From the NCBI GenBank assembly GCA_950106755.1, contig OX467083.1, positions 27,337,029 to 27,401,028 on the forward strand: DNA of 64,000 nucleotides, given 5' to 3'. Below are positions 1-12,669 of this stretch, piece by piece (positions within the stretch are counted from its first letter, which is position 1; every line of letters starts with the position of its first letter). The position numbers and the translations under genes are program-made. The notes beneath the pieces were generated by a model. That model did no database searches. It had not been told where the DNA came from and saw nothing but the letters and a program-made list of their open reading frames with translations. The stretch comes from Climacium dendroides (taxonomy: Eukaryota > Streptophyta > Bryopsida > Hypnales > Climaciaceae).

Positions 1-351
1 GAGCCTCATATTCTTAGTCATTAGTTTAGAACATAACATAAAGGAAAGCACTACTAGAAATTGATATCCAAGTCAACAAAAATTTAACAATTTTTTGTTG
101 ACTGGAATATTGTATTGACCGTTTTAACAATTTTTTGTTGATTTGGTACAAGCTAATAAAATGATCATTGAATTTTTGTTGATTTGGATAGTACAATGTT
201 CATATCAACAAAAAAGTTAATACTTTTTTATTAATTCTAAATTTCAAAAGTCTCAAATAAGTTTTCATTATTTGGGCAATATTTAAATCACCATGGATGG
301 AATCTTCTGTCAAAAAATCAAATTACTTAGAAGGAAGAAGACATGCCTCTT

Positions 352-423
352 ACTCGTTGGTGATAAAAAAGAACTGACTTCAGTGACACTCGTTGGTGAT
401 AAAAGAGAACTGACTTCAGTGAC
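352..423. repeat. 36 bp tandem duplication
   Basis: Two adjacent 36 bp units, 352-387 and 388-423, start ACTCGTTGGTGATAAAA and differ at one or two positions. They lie inside the CACTA-like element just left of the hairpin at 432-590. Confidence 0.85.
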
Positions 424-431
424 ATAAGAGA

Positions 432-590
432 GCAAAAGACAAGTTCTTTATACAAATGGGATGATAAAAGATCAAACAAACCATATGAGATATGTAAATC
501 ACTCATAGTCTAAATTTACGTATCTTATATGGTTTGTTCTATCTTCTATCACCCCATTTGTATAAAGAACTTGTCTTCTCTTCTCTTTTG
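432..590. repeat. Short hairpin (inverted repeat, arms about 70 bp)
   Basis: The arm 432-498 is nearly the reverse complement of 514-590, with a loop of about 15 bases. Most of both arms pairs, including the AAGACAAGTTCTTTATAC stretch. A transcript would fold into a stem of the size of a plant small-RNA precursor, but the simplest reading is a foldback sequence within the surrounding non-autonomous element. Confidence 0.8.
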
Positions 591-1422
591 TTACTACAAT
601 CATCTCTCTTTTATTGTATCACCAATCTCCAAGTTATGAAAAATTGGTCTTCTTTCTTCTTAATAATTATAAAGTTTAAATCTTTTTTTAATTAAATTAT
701 AACATTTAATTTATAGTCCTATCTATATATTGTTTTTTGCCTACGGCAATTTGGATTGGATTGGTTTTTGGCTTGCCAGGTGGTGGCCATTCATTGAAAA
801 AATTTATAAATGAATTAATATTATTTTTTTGGCTTGACCACCATAACAAAATGAACAACAATTTTTTGTTAGATACTGCCCAAGACAATGCAACCGAGGA
901 TACAAACAACATCAGCACTTTTTTGTTAATTTTTTGTTATGGTAGTCACTGTTTTTCTACTAGTATAAACACATACACTAGCATTGTTGATGCTTCTATT
1001 AAGTAGACCTTATAAAAAATCAAAATGGTCTTTTCTCCAATAAATTCTTAAATCCCTGTATGATGATGAGGTCATTTTGTGATCCTTCTCTCCTAGAACT
1101 AGAGTGAACTATCCCCCTTACTTATTCCACCCGTCATTCTAAGGGTGCATATAAAATAAAAGACTCCCTACTTTGTATTTGATTAATTTTTCTTTTAGAC
1201 CCCTTTTAGGAAATTTAGAGCCTTTGATTGAAAATATGAATTCAAAATTTTCAAATTTTATCATGCATGCCAAATAAAAAATTTCAACTTTTTCTCTCGG
1301 GGATGAGGAAGGGTGGTGGTTTACCTGCCTTCCCATAGTTGGATGGATTATAGTGGTAAGCATCCTACTAATGTCCGGGTTTGTATTCATGACCACTTTA
1401 CCAATGTGCCAAAGTTGCAAGT

Positions 1423-3489
1423 GCTTGTTTTGAATTGTTTCTTGTTGAGATGGCAAGAAAAAAAAAATGAAAATGAAAATTTTATCACGTAACATCTTCA
1501 TTCCCCATTTTCTCATTCCCTAGTTGGCTAAAAGTGTTAAATGGAGGATTTTGCAGACCACATCTTCCATTAGTGGGGGATGGAGGAAAAGAATGCACAA
1601 CTAGGACATTGCCTATTGGCAAAACATTAGGGCATTCTCAATAGACTCTAGAATTTGTCTTTCCAAATAGTTACAAGTCTAACTTTTCATTACTTTGTAA
1701 TTAGAACTTGAAATTTCTATCATTGAAACCATTCAAAAGTACTTTGAATAGGTACAAGAAAACTCAAATTTAGCTAGCTAAAAGACAAAAATTATAGTCA
1801 ATGGTCTTGGCAAATTATGGTTACTAAGGCACATTTCACTCCAATTTGCACCCAATACCGGTGCTCAGTGTGAACTTCTCATACTTACCGACCTCACCAA
1901 ACGCGTTTGAAAATTAGAGAGGGACCTTCACACGTTTTCCCAAGTCTGTAGATTTCAAGGTGACCATTTGGGCACTTCAACGTTGAAGTGAGTGGTTAAT
2001 GCTGTTGTTGTTTTTTCTTTAAATTTTTTTTATAGAAGGTGCGACACTGAGTCAGTGTCTCCATGCTGGCTCAAATCGAATCTCCTTCAACTAATAAGCT
2101 GCGTCAATCATTGATTTCAGTCCGGGGAGGTCGGTGCTCGATGCATGCACGATCGTGGTCCGCTGAAGAGTGCACCTCTAAGGTTCAGCCGCGTCATCGA
2201 CACCGGGTTGAAAAACAGGGGCGCCATCAATCAAATGACAGAACCCAGTCTGCCAAAAATCAGAATCGTGCAGAATCTTACACACAACGGAGCCAGAGAT
2301 TTGTCGGACCTTATCCTTGATGCACACAGTGGTTTTTTTTACGCACGATTTTTTGCCAGTAGGCTACAACCAAATTTTTATCTCGGTGTCACCTAGGTTT
2401 GATTTGATATAGATGTCACCAAGTATCACCCAAGAATGGTATCACATGAGTATTGAGGAAATAATAACTTAAAGGTTGCTACTTCTCTCAAATGATAAAA
2501 AATCAGTGCTTGTCCTTGATGCACAACCGTAAGTTATCTCGAGATTTGGGACAATCAAGGATAAGGTCCGACAAATCTCTGGCTCCGTTGTGTGTAAGAT
2601 TCTGCACGATTCTGATTTTTGGCAGACTGGGTTCTGTCATTTGATCGATCGCGACCCTGTTTTTCAACCTGGTGTCGATGACGCGGCTGAACCTCAGAGG
2701 TGCACTCTGCAGCGGACCACGGTCGTGCCCATCGATTACCTCTCCAAAATCAATGATTGAAGCAGCTTCTTAGATGAAGGAAATTCGATTGGAGCATGGA
2801 AATACCAACTCTGCGTCGCACCTTCTATAAAACTCTTAAAGAAACAACATTAACCACTCACTTCAATCAGCGTTGACTGAAAGTTTCTTAAGCACCCAAA
2901 TGGTTGCCTTGAAATCTACAGAGTTATGAAAACGTTTGAAGGCCCCTCTCAAATTTTCAAACACGTTTGCTGAGGTCGGTAAGTATGAGAAGTTCTCACA
3001 TTGGACTACGGGTTTAAGGGGCAAGTTGGAGTGAAATTTGCCTTGGAAACCGTGATTTGACCACTATATTTTTTTTTTGTCTTTCAGCTAGCTTTTGAAA
3101 TGGTTTGATTTCTTTGTCCAAATTCTAAATTTGAGTTTTCTTGTACCTATTTAAAGTACTTTAATTTGAATGTGCTTTCAATGATAAAAATTTGAAGTTC
3201 TAATTACAAAGCACTGAAAAGTTAGACTTGTAACTATTTAGTCGGGCAAATTCTGGAGTCTATGGAGGATGCCCTAACATTCTGACAATACGACAATAGG
3301 CATATCCTCGTTGTGCACTCTTTTCCCCCATCCCCCACTAATGGAGGATGTGGTCTGCAAAGTCCTCCACTTAACATTTTAAGCCAAATCGGGAATGCAA
3401 AATGGGGAATGAATTGTTAGGTGATGAAATTTTCATTTTCATTTTTTTTCTTTTCTTGCCATCTCAGCATGAAGCGATTCAAAACAAAG
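1423..3489. repeat. 2 kb imperfect inverted repeat (arms about 0.9 kb)
   Basis: The left arm, about 1423-2322, is the diverged reverse complement of about 2551-3489. The central spacer is about 230 bp. Matching landmarks are GGACCTTATCCTTGAT (left, near 2307) with its complement at 2551, and the purine tract after GAGATGGCAAG (left, near 1448) with its complement near 3440. The inner part of each arm is GC-richer than its surroundings and keeps an open frame of about 70 codons on the plus strand at 2551-2760. I do not recognise that frame with confidence. The structure could be a foldback element or an inverted duplication of a gene fragment, and could give rise to long double-stranded RNA. 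Confidence 0.85.
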
Positions 3490-4387
3490 TGGATGGAATA
3501 TGGAATAATTTTCGATTCGAAACGTTTCTAGCACGCATGACTTGCGGTACTTTATAATTTCAAACGGCGACTGAGCAGCCTGCTCCAGTATAAGTTCCCT
3601 GCGGGAGTTCCCTGGCACCAGTGCAGATGGACAACGGTTTTCGGAAGGCTGAATTCAGAATTTTTTTGGTTCGAAGCTTGTTTTCTGGGTCCTTCATTAG
3701 CCTGACTAATTAATTAGTTCCCTCCTCTTCTGCTATTCTGCATCATATATCCACCACAGCATGAATTCTAGCATCGCCTCTGTGATGCACGTAAGTTGTA
3801 GGTAAGAGGTTCTCCAGTTCAATCAGCCTCATGAATGACTTTAAGTATTTCTAGGATCTTCCTGGATGAAAATCTTGTAGGAAGACTTGTCGTAAATTCT
3901 TCCCTTCAATCCAGTCTGCCTTTTCTTGTTTTATGGTCAATTTCATGCATACTTAGTGTCTAGCCATATTCCACTGAGGTCAGGTGGTGCCTGCTTACGA
4001 GTTCTGCTGGCAGAACAGAAGTCAGAACGATAAAATGATTCAAGGCTATAGTTGTTCGAATTATTGCACTGTGATTTGCGTTGTAAACTTCATCACAAGC
4101 CCATATGTTGAAAGTGGATGGTTCCTTGTTGTGACATGCATATGCCTGAGGCAATTTCAAGTAAATTGGCAAATTTCCGATGGAAGAATGAGATGCTCAA
4201 GCAGTTTTTCCTTTCCAGACTAGAATCAGTATCGATTGATTTCAGTTTGATACGTCAATTGTGCAAAAGTTTGCCATTTTAGCTGAAAACTGCCAATTTA
4301 ATGGAGATCGAATTCTTTGTCTGGTATTGCATGTGTTGTGGCAGAGATCGATCGATCGTTTGCGTGAATGAAAAATTGGACGCAACA

Positions 4388-5168
4388 ATGGAGGATGCAC
4401 TGAGCTCAGCTTTTTTTCCATCCAGAAGAAACAAGTTTCTAAACTACATTTTGGAGACTCGGCTTCCTGGAGTTCATTTCAATCTTGACGAAGATGAAGG
4501 CCCCTCTTATACCACCACGTCACCCGAATGTTATGACCCCAGGATTCCAGGATATCTGCAAAACTTGGAAGGTTGGGGTTCTGATAAGCCTGCCATGAAG
4601 ATCCCAGCAGAAGGTATGCCAATCAAGGGTGGTTGCACACGTCCATGACACAAATGATAAGCGGAACTGATTTTCTGCCTTTCAAAAATAGTGAAGTCAT
4701 TCTGTCGAGAGCTCTCGAGCTTCAGTGAATTGACATTGTTTTCTGAACTGTAATGGTTGCTAAGGAGGTTTAAAAGGAGGTTCATCCAGGAGTGACGAAG
4801 AAAATTTTGGTGAGCCTGCTGCTGCTGCTGCTAAAGGCGGACTCTCCCACTCGCATTGTCTCGAGTTTTTGGGCAGAAATGGGCCAAATCTTCTGATGAA
4901 AAATCTCAATGACAAAGAGAGGGTTTGCAGATTGTTACTGGAGATGGCTGAAAATGTGAAGATGCTTCCACCAGGGAATGAGCCGTTAGCATGGGATATT
5001 TTGAACCTGTTTCTGTGGAAGGATTCTTTGTGCGAACTCATCAAAGAAATGAAGACCGTGGAAGGGAGTTGTGCTTCCCTGATCGGGAACTCTGGACTGT
5101 ATGTGCTCACCACATCGCCATACTCTGCTTTTCTGAGAGCGCTGGCGATGGAAATTGCTGATCGCTGA
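4388..5168 (+). CDS. Two-exon gene, unknown function (205 aa)
   Basis: Two open segments join cleanly. Exon 1 is 4388-4613 and ends at an AAG/GTATGC donor in phase 1. Exon 2 is 4777-5168, after a TTTAAAAG acceptor. The joined frame gives 205 residues and a TGA stop. A second acceptor 12 bases upstream (after GCTAAG) keeps the frame and would add four residues. The protein starts MEDALSSAFFPSRRNKF, has an acidic stretch (DEDEG), a short poly-Ala run and a helical, Leu-rich C-terminal half ending in FLRALAMEIADR. There is no signal peptide or membrane segment. The frame is open upstream to 4301, so the start is a choice of the ATG that precedes the first compact domain, and a further 5' exon is possible. 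I do not recognise the family. Confidence 0.6.
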
Positions 5169-5199
5169 GAATTGAAGGGGCGTTGTTGTTTACACTAAG

Positions 5200-8100
5200 A
5201 GGTCCTCAAAAGCAATTTGCTTCATTGGAGATAACTATAAGCTCATGTTCATTTTTCATAGGAAAAAAACACTTGGAAAGGTTGGACATTTAGGGGTTAA
5301 AAAATTGTTACTAATTTAGCCATGTCTAGGGCGTTGCTTTGCAACATTTGCCTCTGCATGGGAAACGTCTGCTCCCATCTTGTATGCAATGTTTTCCTTA
5401 GCATATTCCAATAGCATTGTTATTAGAAAAGGTAGTTTTTATATTACTTTTTATTATTTAATTTTTTATCATGTATTTGTATACAATAGTATATATTTGT
5501 ATTATACAATATTACATACTATATCAAATATTCTATGTGATATATTTATATCAAGTACATAAATATAGATTATCTAATATAATATTAATTAATACCTAAT
5601 GATTTGAAGACTAGAATTTCATTCCACCTATATACCTTTTCTTTCCTTCTATCTTCACTAAGATTATGGAACAATGCCTTCACTTGGGAACAAATGTGGG
5701 AACAAAATTGAGAACTTTGAAGCAACATTTGATTCTTGAGCAATTGAGCTTGATTTTTCCAAGAGACATTGCTAATGAACATTTGTTTGTTTGTTTTTGG
5801 AAACATGGTTTAGAAGAATAAATATGGTTATATAAACATTATTTTTCCATACAAATCCTAGTAGTGGTTATTGGATTACAATAACGAGATTTTGCCAAGC
5901 CCAAGCTATATGGCATGAATTGTAAACAAGTAGCTATACTACAAAAGGATTTTTCCTTATAAGATTATAACACTGGCTTTCTTTTTACATATAGTAGCAA
6001 TTCAAACTTCTTGAAGGAAGCTTTTGTCAATGCTATGCCTTGTCTCCTTTGGTGTAGAGCCAATGAAATATATCTTTTCATTTTTGACTCTTCTAAAGAC
6101 ATTTAAGCTTCTATAATCACACTTTGTAATTGCTCTTTCCATGTATGTTTACTTCTCTACTCCCATTAGAGGTGTAACATTATTAACTCCTAATAGATCA
6201 AAGTTTCCTTAAAAGACAAATGAAACTTTAGGTAAGTTCCTATGATCTCAATTTTTGATACAGTTTTTTTAAAAATTCTTTAAATAAATTTATAAGAGAA
6301 CAAATTTTTTAAAGATTTTTAAAATTTTTACCACCCACAGTAAATATATTCAAGCTCAAACACGAATAAAAAAAATCCAAAAACATTTGAATATTTAAAT
6401 TTTTTAAAATCTAGAATATAATTTTTTTACGTGGAATTTTTTTAATTCTTCCATTTGGTTTAGTGAGTTGGAAATATTTTAGAGTATTGTTTTATAAGAA
6501 ATCATGAAAAAAAATGATTTTTTTTTTAATTTAATTTTTTTTTGAAAATAAAAAGACAATTTTTTTGAAGGACTAGGATTGTTTGCTAGCACAATCTTGC
6601 TTTTAGAATTAGCTAGTGCCATTGAATTCTATATTAAGCCTTAATTTCTTGAGCAACCATATATGGTCTCTCCCATATTTCAGCTCATTTATGTATGGGC
6701 AATTAAATTCCTTTGATCATTCTAAACAATTTTATATTGAATATTGAGGAAACTATTAGAAGTTTTTATTTTTTACCAAAAAAATAAATATTTGATTTTT
6801 GAGAGATCTTTAAAGGCATATATGTACCATTAGTGGAAGAATAAAGCTTGCTAATTTTACTTGCTTAGTTGAATTTGAGCAAAGCTTTCCAATTTCATTT
6901 AATTTAAAATTTAAGAAATTATAAATATCCATTTGCTTTGAAAATGTTTCCAATTTAAAGAGTAAAGTGTTTTCATGATTTTCATCATTGAAAACTTAAA
7001 TATGCAAGTGTTGATTTGAATTTTTTTGCAATTTTTACTTTAAAAAAATTGCATTTAAACAATTGCAAGGGAATTGTGTAATGAGTTTGATAGCTCTTCA
7101 TTTGAATTCAAGGTTTTGGAAAGTTTGGTTTAATTGGTATGCTAAAACAATTTCAAATTCACTTATTTATGTCACCTCCAATTCCAAGAAACTCTTATAT
7201 GCAAATTTTTCACACATTATGGGGAAAGATATAATATACTAAAAATAGGATATATACAATTCTCTTGTTATAATATCACAAATCTTGTTCAATTTCATAT
7301 TCAAAATTGGTACACATACTACTAAATAAGCTATTTAATCCCTAAAAAAACAAACAACATTTTTTGGCAATATAGAAATTTTGGTAGCTCACTAAGAATG
7401 AAATTTTTATTATTTTTCTTGAAATTTTCAAACAACATGTGGTCAAAGAGTAGCTTTAAGGCACAACAATTTTCATAAATTTTAACTACATGGTTAAAAA
7501 ATTATCATATAATATGTAGTTTTTTTGGAGCTTGGACAACCTAGGCACTTTAAAAAAATAACTTTTTTAAGAATAAAAATTTGAAATTGATATTATATAT
7601 ATAATATATATAAATATATAAATATATAAATGATAGCTTTGAATTATTCCATTTTGCTTAATGAGACAAAAGTTATGAAGAGTAGTTATGGAATCTCTAT
7701 TCTAAAATAAACTTTGAAGTTCTTCATTTAACTTTTTGAATTTCAAATAAAAAGTGAAAAAGTTCACATCAAATGCAATATTTGCTAAGAAATCTAAAAA
7801 TCTTTCTATAGGTTTATATTATAGTATAAAATATAGTACTAAATTTTTTTAATTATATCATTTTAAAATTAAAAAATCAACATTTCATGCATGGTTGTCA
7901 TACTGGACAAGTTATTATTCATTTCTTGTCCTGTAGGATGAATTACTATTCATCAAATGTACCTCTCAAGTTGCAAATTCATTTTTTCCAAATTATTGGT
8001 CACTAATTGAAAAAAAAAATTACATTTTAAGTAGAATAATAAATGAATAGACAAATAATATCAATGAAAACTTCATTACCAATAGAAATTTAATGCTTTT

Positions 8101-8980
8101 CAAACTCCAATATCCATGTAAATATTCCCATTGCCATTCCCCAAGGTCATCCAACCTCAAAATGAGGCCCCTAAACCTTTAGTTAGGCATCAATGGTAGC
8201 GCAGAGAGCAAGAAAGCCATGTTTTTTTCTTTCCATTTACATTCCTATGAATGAGATTCAATTTCAACAACTATTGAATATAAAACGGTTAACCCCTAAA
8301 GGACCATTGTCCCTTTGGAAGACAAATGGGATTTTGGATAGGTACCTTTGGGCTGAATTTTTGTCATTATTTTTTGAAATTTTTTTTGAAGATAGGAAAA
8401 ATGATTCTCTTCCTTGCAATGTAATTGTTTTTTCAATCGATGCTCGGGAACAAAAATTATGCCCAAATAAGCTTGAAATAGGGGAGAGGGTGCGACAAAA
8501 AAAAAATTCAAAATTTTTTGAATTAATTTTTTTTTCTCATAGATTATATTTTTGTCTATATGGAAAGCTTTGATTCATTCCATCTGAATTTGTTATGGGA
8601 AAGTTAGGGACAATCTTGTTTTGGCAGCAATTAGAACATCTTCTTGAAAAAATAATTTATAGGATTCATTTTTGAATGCAATTTTTATAATTTAATAAAA
8701 AAGAGTTTCATATGGTTTAGTTTGTTTCTTAGAAGAATCTCACCATTAAGATTAAAGCATTTTAATTCTGTTTTAAAGATATTAATAATTCAGATTTTTT
8801 TTAATCTCATACCTACTTCTACTTTACAATTATTTTAAGAATGAAAATTAAGTTTTTTTGAAATTCTTTATTTTCCCTAGACTCTCAACTCAATCCCCAA
8901 CATAAAGATTTAAACTTCAAAACTTTTTAGTGCAAAAATTTTAATTAAGAAGGTTCAAAGTCAAAGAATCTAGTTTCACA
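5200..8980. other. AT-rich spacer without recognisable gene
   Basis: This stretch is very AT-rich with long A and T runs and an AT-dinucleotide microsatellite at about 7588-7632. Open frames are short and of low complexity, including one of 126 codons at 8193-8573 that is dominated by Phe, Leu, Lys and Asn. I see no splice-supported gene. Confidence 0.7.
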
Positions 8981-8989
8981 ATGTCCAAA

Positions 8990-9525
8990 AAACTTGTTTT
9001 TTTTCACTTTAAATGTAGATATCTTGCAATCTATGAGGTCAAAATTTCTGAAATATTTTCCACACATTCTCATACTAGTAAGGGCATATATCCTACAGTG
9101 ATATGTGCAAAATAAAAATTTTCAATTTTTTGTACTCTTTGCTATAGAAATGACAATTTTTAGTGTTTTTTGGCAAAAAAAGGTCTTGGTCCTTTAGGAG
9201 TTAAAATAGGATCACCAAATACTAGCTATAAGTTTTGTTTGGTACCACCTAAATGGTCATACATTTTGGACGTTTTTTCATACAAATGTGACCTTGTGAA
9301 GTGTAGCTACCTAGATTTTTGTAGTTTTCCTAAAAAAAGATTTTTGTCACTTCAAACGCTAATATCTTGCAATGTACATGGTGAAAATTTCTGAAATCTT
9401 TTCAAACTAGAGTACTATAAGATCCTACGGTTAAATATGTTAAAAAATGTTTTTTTGTCAAAAATTTGTTACTTGTACTAGTAATGACAATTTGGAGCAT
9501 TTTTGGTGAAAACATAGTCAAAAAC
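8990..9525. repeat. Direct repeat pair, spacing about 340 bp
   Basis: About 8996-9180 and 9335-9515 are related direct copies. Each has the order CACTT..A..TAATATCTTGCAAT-like block, AAAATTTCTGAAAT, then AATGACAATTT and a GTTTTTTGG/GCATTTTTGG-like end. They are diverged and AT-rich. No coding content is apparent. Confidence 0.65.
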
Positions 9526-10650
9526 CTTTACGTGTTAAAGCACTTTCAACTGCAGACTCTGATAAACCACACGGAGGCCCTAGTTTTGTGCCATCAATTA
9601 CGTTGTAGACTTCTGCCGTTTATCCTCCAGAGTATCAGCTTGCGTGAGTTATGCCTCAGGGTCACAGTGGAGCCGGATCGATCTTCAGTTTACTATCGCT
9701 TCAGCGTCTGATCGCTTCAAGTTTCTGATCATTCACAGCTAGAATGCCAGGGTCTGTGGCGATGAGAGCGTCAAGCCATCACGTCCTTGCGGAAAGGAGA
9801 CTCGACTGGGACTTCACTTCTGGACCGACGCTGAATTGTAATCTAATCGAATTGAAACTAAATCAATTAGTAGAATATGCTAAGTGGGTAGCGGATCCAC
9901 TCAGTCACCTTTCATGTTTCAATTGCCTTCAGTCACCTGTAAATATATAAATCATCCATTCCGCGTCGTAAATTAAACCAGTCCTACATAAATCACAGAA
10001 TATCCTTTAATAGAGTGGCAATTTCCAGGCTAAAATGACAATAATCTGTTAGTACATACAAAAAGTAAACCTATACAACCATCTTCTAGTTATCACTTAT
10101 CAGTTGGAGGAAACTTAAGTGCATCTCATTTTTGGCAATCAGTAGTGCACAATTAAACATTCAAACTGTGCCTAATATTGAATAAATAATATTCCTTCTG
10201 TTCCCAAATGATCTTCGTATTGCACTTTGTGATGTTGCAAATCAGTCAAATTTAGTTTTTCAATTGCTATTTGGGATCAACAATCAACTATGAATAGTAA
10301 TTTTAATCCCTTTGGTCCATTTGTGCAATCATCAATCGAAAGACTAATGAAATGACCAAGGGGTCATGCAACATTATTTATTTTTATTTTTGCATCTCTT
10401 TGAGTATTGTCCAATTGAAGGAGATGAAGCTTTGGAAGTAGAATAGAGATCTACACAATCATGGTTTGGGCCCATACTAACTACTCACAAAATGATGACC
10501 TCACACTCAACACTTAGGAGTCCAATGATGCTTCTTGAAAATGCCCCCAAAATTTGACTTCTTAATACTCCAAAACTATACTTTGAGAAGGTCTTCAAAA
10601 CTCAAAGTTTTTAGGACACATTAGAGGAAAAAGTGGGCTTGAAGAGGGCC
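9525..10650. other. Spacer, no gene recognised
   Basis: Mixed composition. Small open frames at 9466-9711 and 9744-9950 lack splice sites, family motifs or a consistent upstream exon. I see nothing I can name. Confidence 0.6.
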
Positions 10651-11540
10651 GCTTGGCAGTGATATCCTTAGCAATTTACATGTTTTTACAAATTTAGTCA
10701 AATTAAGTGGCTTTTGAAGGCTAGTTTCCAAAGCCAAAGGGAACTAGCTTCAAAAATCACTTTTTTAATTTTGAGTGTTTGAATAGGAAGAGATGAGTTG
10801 CTCTTTATACAAGTGAGATAGTGGTGGATGCAACTATTTGTATGGAATATGTAAATTAGGAAAAATAAGAATTCAACTGCTCATACTTAAAACAAATGTA
10901 GGAATTATGTTAAAATTCAGATTTTAAACCTTGTTTAGACATAGTAGAACAAAAAATTTCAATAAACTTTCAACAAACAAAAGTTGAAGGATCAAACTAA
11001 GTTTCATTTACAAAAATCCGTTTGAGATTTCAAATTTCTAATAAAAAGTTATGAACAATTTCAAAGAGGGGTTGGAAGGGATTTTTTTAAAAATATTTAT
11101 AAACACTTTCTTTGAAATTTGTCTATAACTTTTTAGGAAAGACTTGAAATCACAAACGGATTTTTGGAAATGAAACTTAGTTTGATTTTTCACCTTCTTT
11201 TAGTTTAAAGTTTTTTGAAAAAAGTTATACAACTATGCTTAAATGAGGTTCAAAATCTGAATTTTAATACAAATTTTACATTTATCTTAAGTATGAATGA
11301 TTTCTTATTCCTCTTAATTTATATATCTCACATGAATAATTGCACTTTCCACTACCTTTACTACTTATATAAAGAGTGATTCATCTTCTCCATCAACATA
11401 CAGAATTAAGTGAGTGGTTTTTGAAGTAAGTTGCCATTGACTTTGACAACTAGCTTCAAAAGTCATTTAATGTGGTTAAATTTAATTAAATTTAGCTTAA
11501 TTTGATAAGGCCTTTACAAGTAAGGGCGAAGATGTATTAA
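10650..11540. repeat. 0.9 kb near-palindrome (large inverted repeat)
   Basis: Left arm about 10650-11070 pairs with right arm about 11110-11540 around a centre near 11090. Matching blocks include the CAAACTAAGTTTCATTT / AAATGAAACTTAGTTTG pair, the AAAATCCGTTTGAGATT / AATCACAAACGGATTTTT pair and the outer GCTTCAAAA blocks. The arms are diverged and AT-rich and the spacer is very short. No transposase frame is present, so this is a foldback-type element or an old inverted duplication. Confidence 0.8.
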
Positions 11541-11924
11541 TATACCATAGACCTTGATTTTTGAATCTTTTATTTTTGATTCTTGAACCATTGACAGCCA
11601 TTTGACATTGAGATTTAAGGTGAACAACAATAGGAAAAAAAATTTAGTAACCAAAATAAAATGCTTATTGCGGGGTCCTTTGAGGGTTGTGGAGTGGCCT
11701 TATTGAAGTTCGCTTTTTTTTTCTAATGATAAGAGTGCATCAAACATTAAAGTTTATATCTTGAAACGGGATTTTTAAAATGTTATTTTTAGCCTTATTT
11801 TGAAACATTTTGTTCAACAATAAGATTATTAAATTGGGACATAGTGAGTAATAATTACATTACCACGAGTTTAAAACAAGTATAAAACCTATCCAAAATT
11901 ATAACTCTAAAATTTAAGAATAAA

Positions 11925-12024
11925 ATTATGAAAAATTTCATTAAAATGGCGATATTCCATGTGCCATTCTCACAATGTGCCATTTCCAGTTAAGAATCGC
12001 TATTTTAATGAAATTCCCCATAAT
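11925..12024. mobile_element. 100 bp MITE with 29 bp terminal inverted repeats
   Basis: The ends 11925-11953 and 11996-12024 are inverted copies (ATTATG..ATTTCATTAAAATGGCGAT). The same terminus, as GGGCAATTTCGTTAAAATGGCG, recurs at about 19175-19225 and twice at 44990-45115, so this is a small dispersed family. I could not find a convincing target duplication. Confidence 0.65.
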
Positions 12025-12062
12025 TCATGAATCACAAAGGCAATTTAAGAGTTTATTATTTA

Positions 12063-12300
12063 CTCCCTTTGTCCCAAAATAATTGTCTACAATCTTGTTG
12101 ATATTTTTTTGAGCCAATTCATTGATCATTTTGTGAAAAACATAAGTAAAAAAGGTTCCCAATTTTATACCACTATAATCAATTGAAAACATTGCACATG
12201 TTTATTGCAACCTAAATAAAATTAGCCAAGAGAAAGTCTCCATATAACCTACTCAAAACAACCTTTAAAAAACATGACATTCGTTTTGGGACGGAGGCGG
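12063..12300. mobile_element. Stowaway-like MITE (Tc1/mariner type), TA target site
   Basis: The left end, CTCCCTTTGTCCCAAAATAA, matches the Stowaway terminus (CTCCCTCCGTCCCAAAATAA in grasses). The right end at 12300 is the complement of CCGCCTCCGTCCCAAAACGA. Both ends are flanked by TA (12061-12062 and 12301-12302), the Tc1/mariner target duplication. The element is 238 bp and non-coding and lies about 370 bp upstream of the first GH9 start codon, so it may form part of that promoter. Confidence 0.75.
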
Positions 12301-12669
12301 TAGGATATAAAACGGAGTTCACCATCTCAACATATCGGTCCAGTACCACCTCCTGAGTGATAAAACTCCGTTTCGTTACGGTAAATTCTTCAAGTCCCTT
12401 TTTATTAAGACCATGGCATTGCACACAATAATTATCGACGAGAATGATTCTCGACGAAGCTAGCGTCGCTGTTGCGTATTACTCGGTAATTAATTAAGAC
12501 AGGTCCACGTCAGAAGGATTGCTCGGAGATCAGCAGCTGGTAAAATGTGTCGATCGATCGAGTTAGACCGGAGAGGTTAAGGTGGCGAGAAACGAAGGCT
12601 TGTATGCATTGCATGTTTTGCAGCTTCAGTTGGCTAAGAGATCGAGGGATTCCCAGTTGTTTAATTTCG

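Larger units (their letters stand above)
49..965. mobile_element. CACTA-like non-autonomous element (probable)
   Basis: The left end begins CACTACTAGAAA at 49, a typical CACTA-superfamily terminus. The right end near 950-965 reads TTTTTCTACTAGTA, whose complement is close to CACTAGTAGAAAA but lacks the final C. Near both ends are several copies of an AACAATTTTTTGTT-type motif in both orientations (about 70-240 and 845-945), which resembles the subterminal repeats that CACTA transposases bind. No transposase is present and I cannot see a matching 3 bp target duplication, so the right border is uncertain. Confidence 0.4.

Noticed and set aside
2063..2396. Plus-strand frames in the left arm of the 2 kb inverted repeat
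   Set aside because: They lie antisense to the better-conserved open stretch of the right arm and have no gene-like features.
8193..8573. 126-codon plus-strand frame
   Set aside because: Low-complexity Phe/Leu/Lys/Asn sequence in an AT-rich spacer, no motif, no linked exons.
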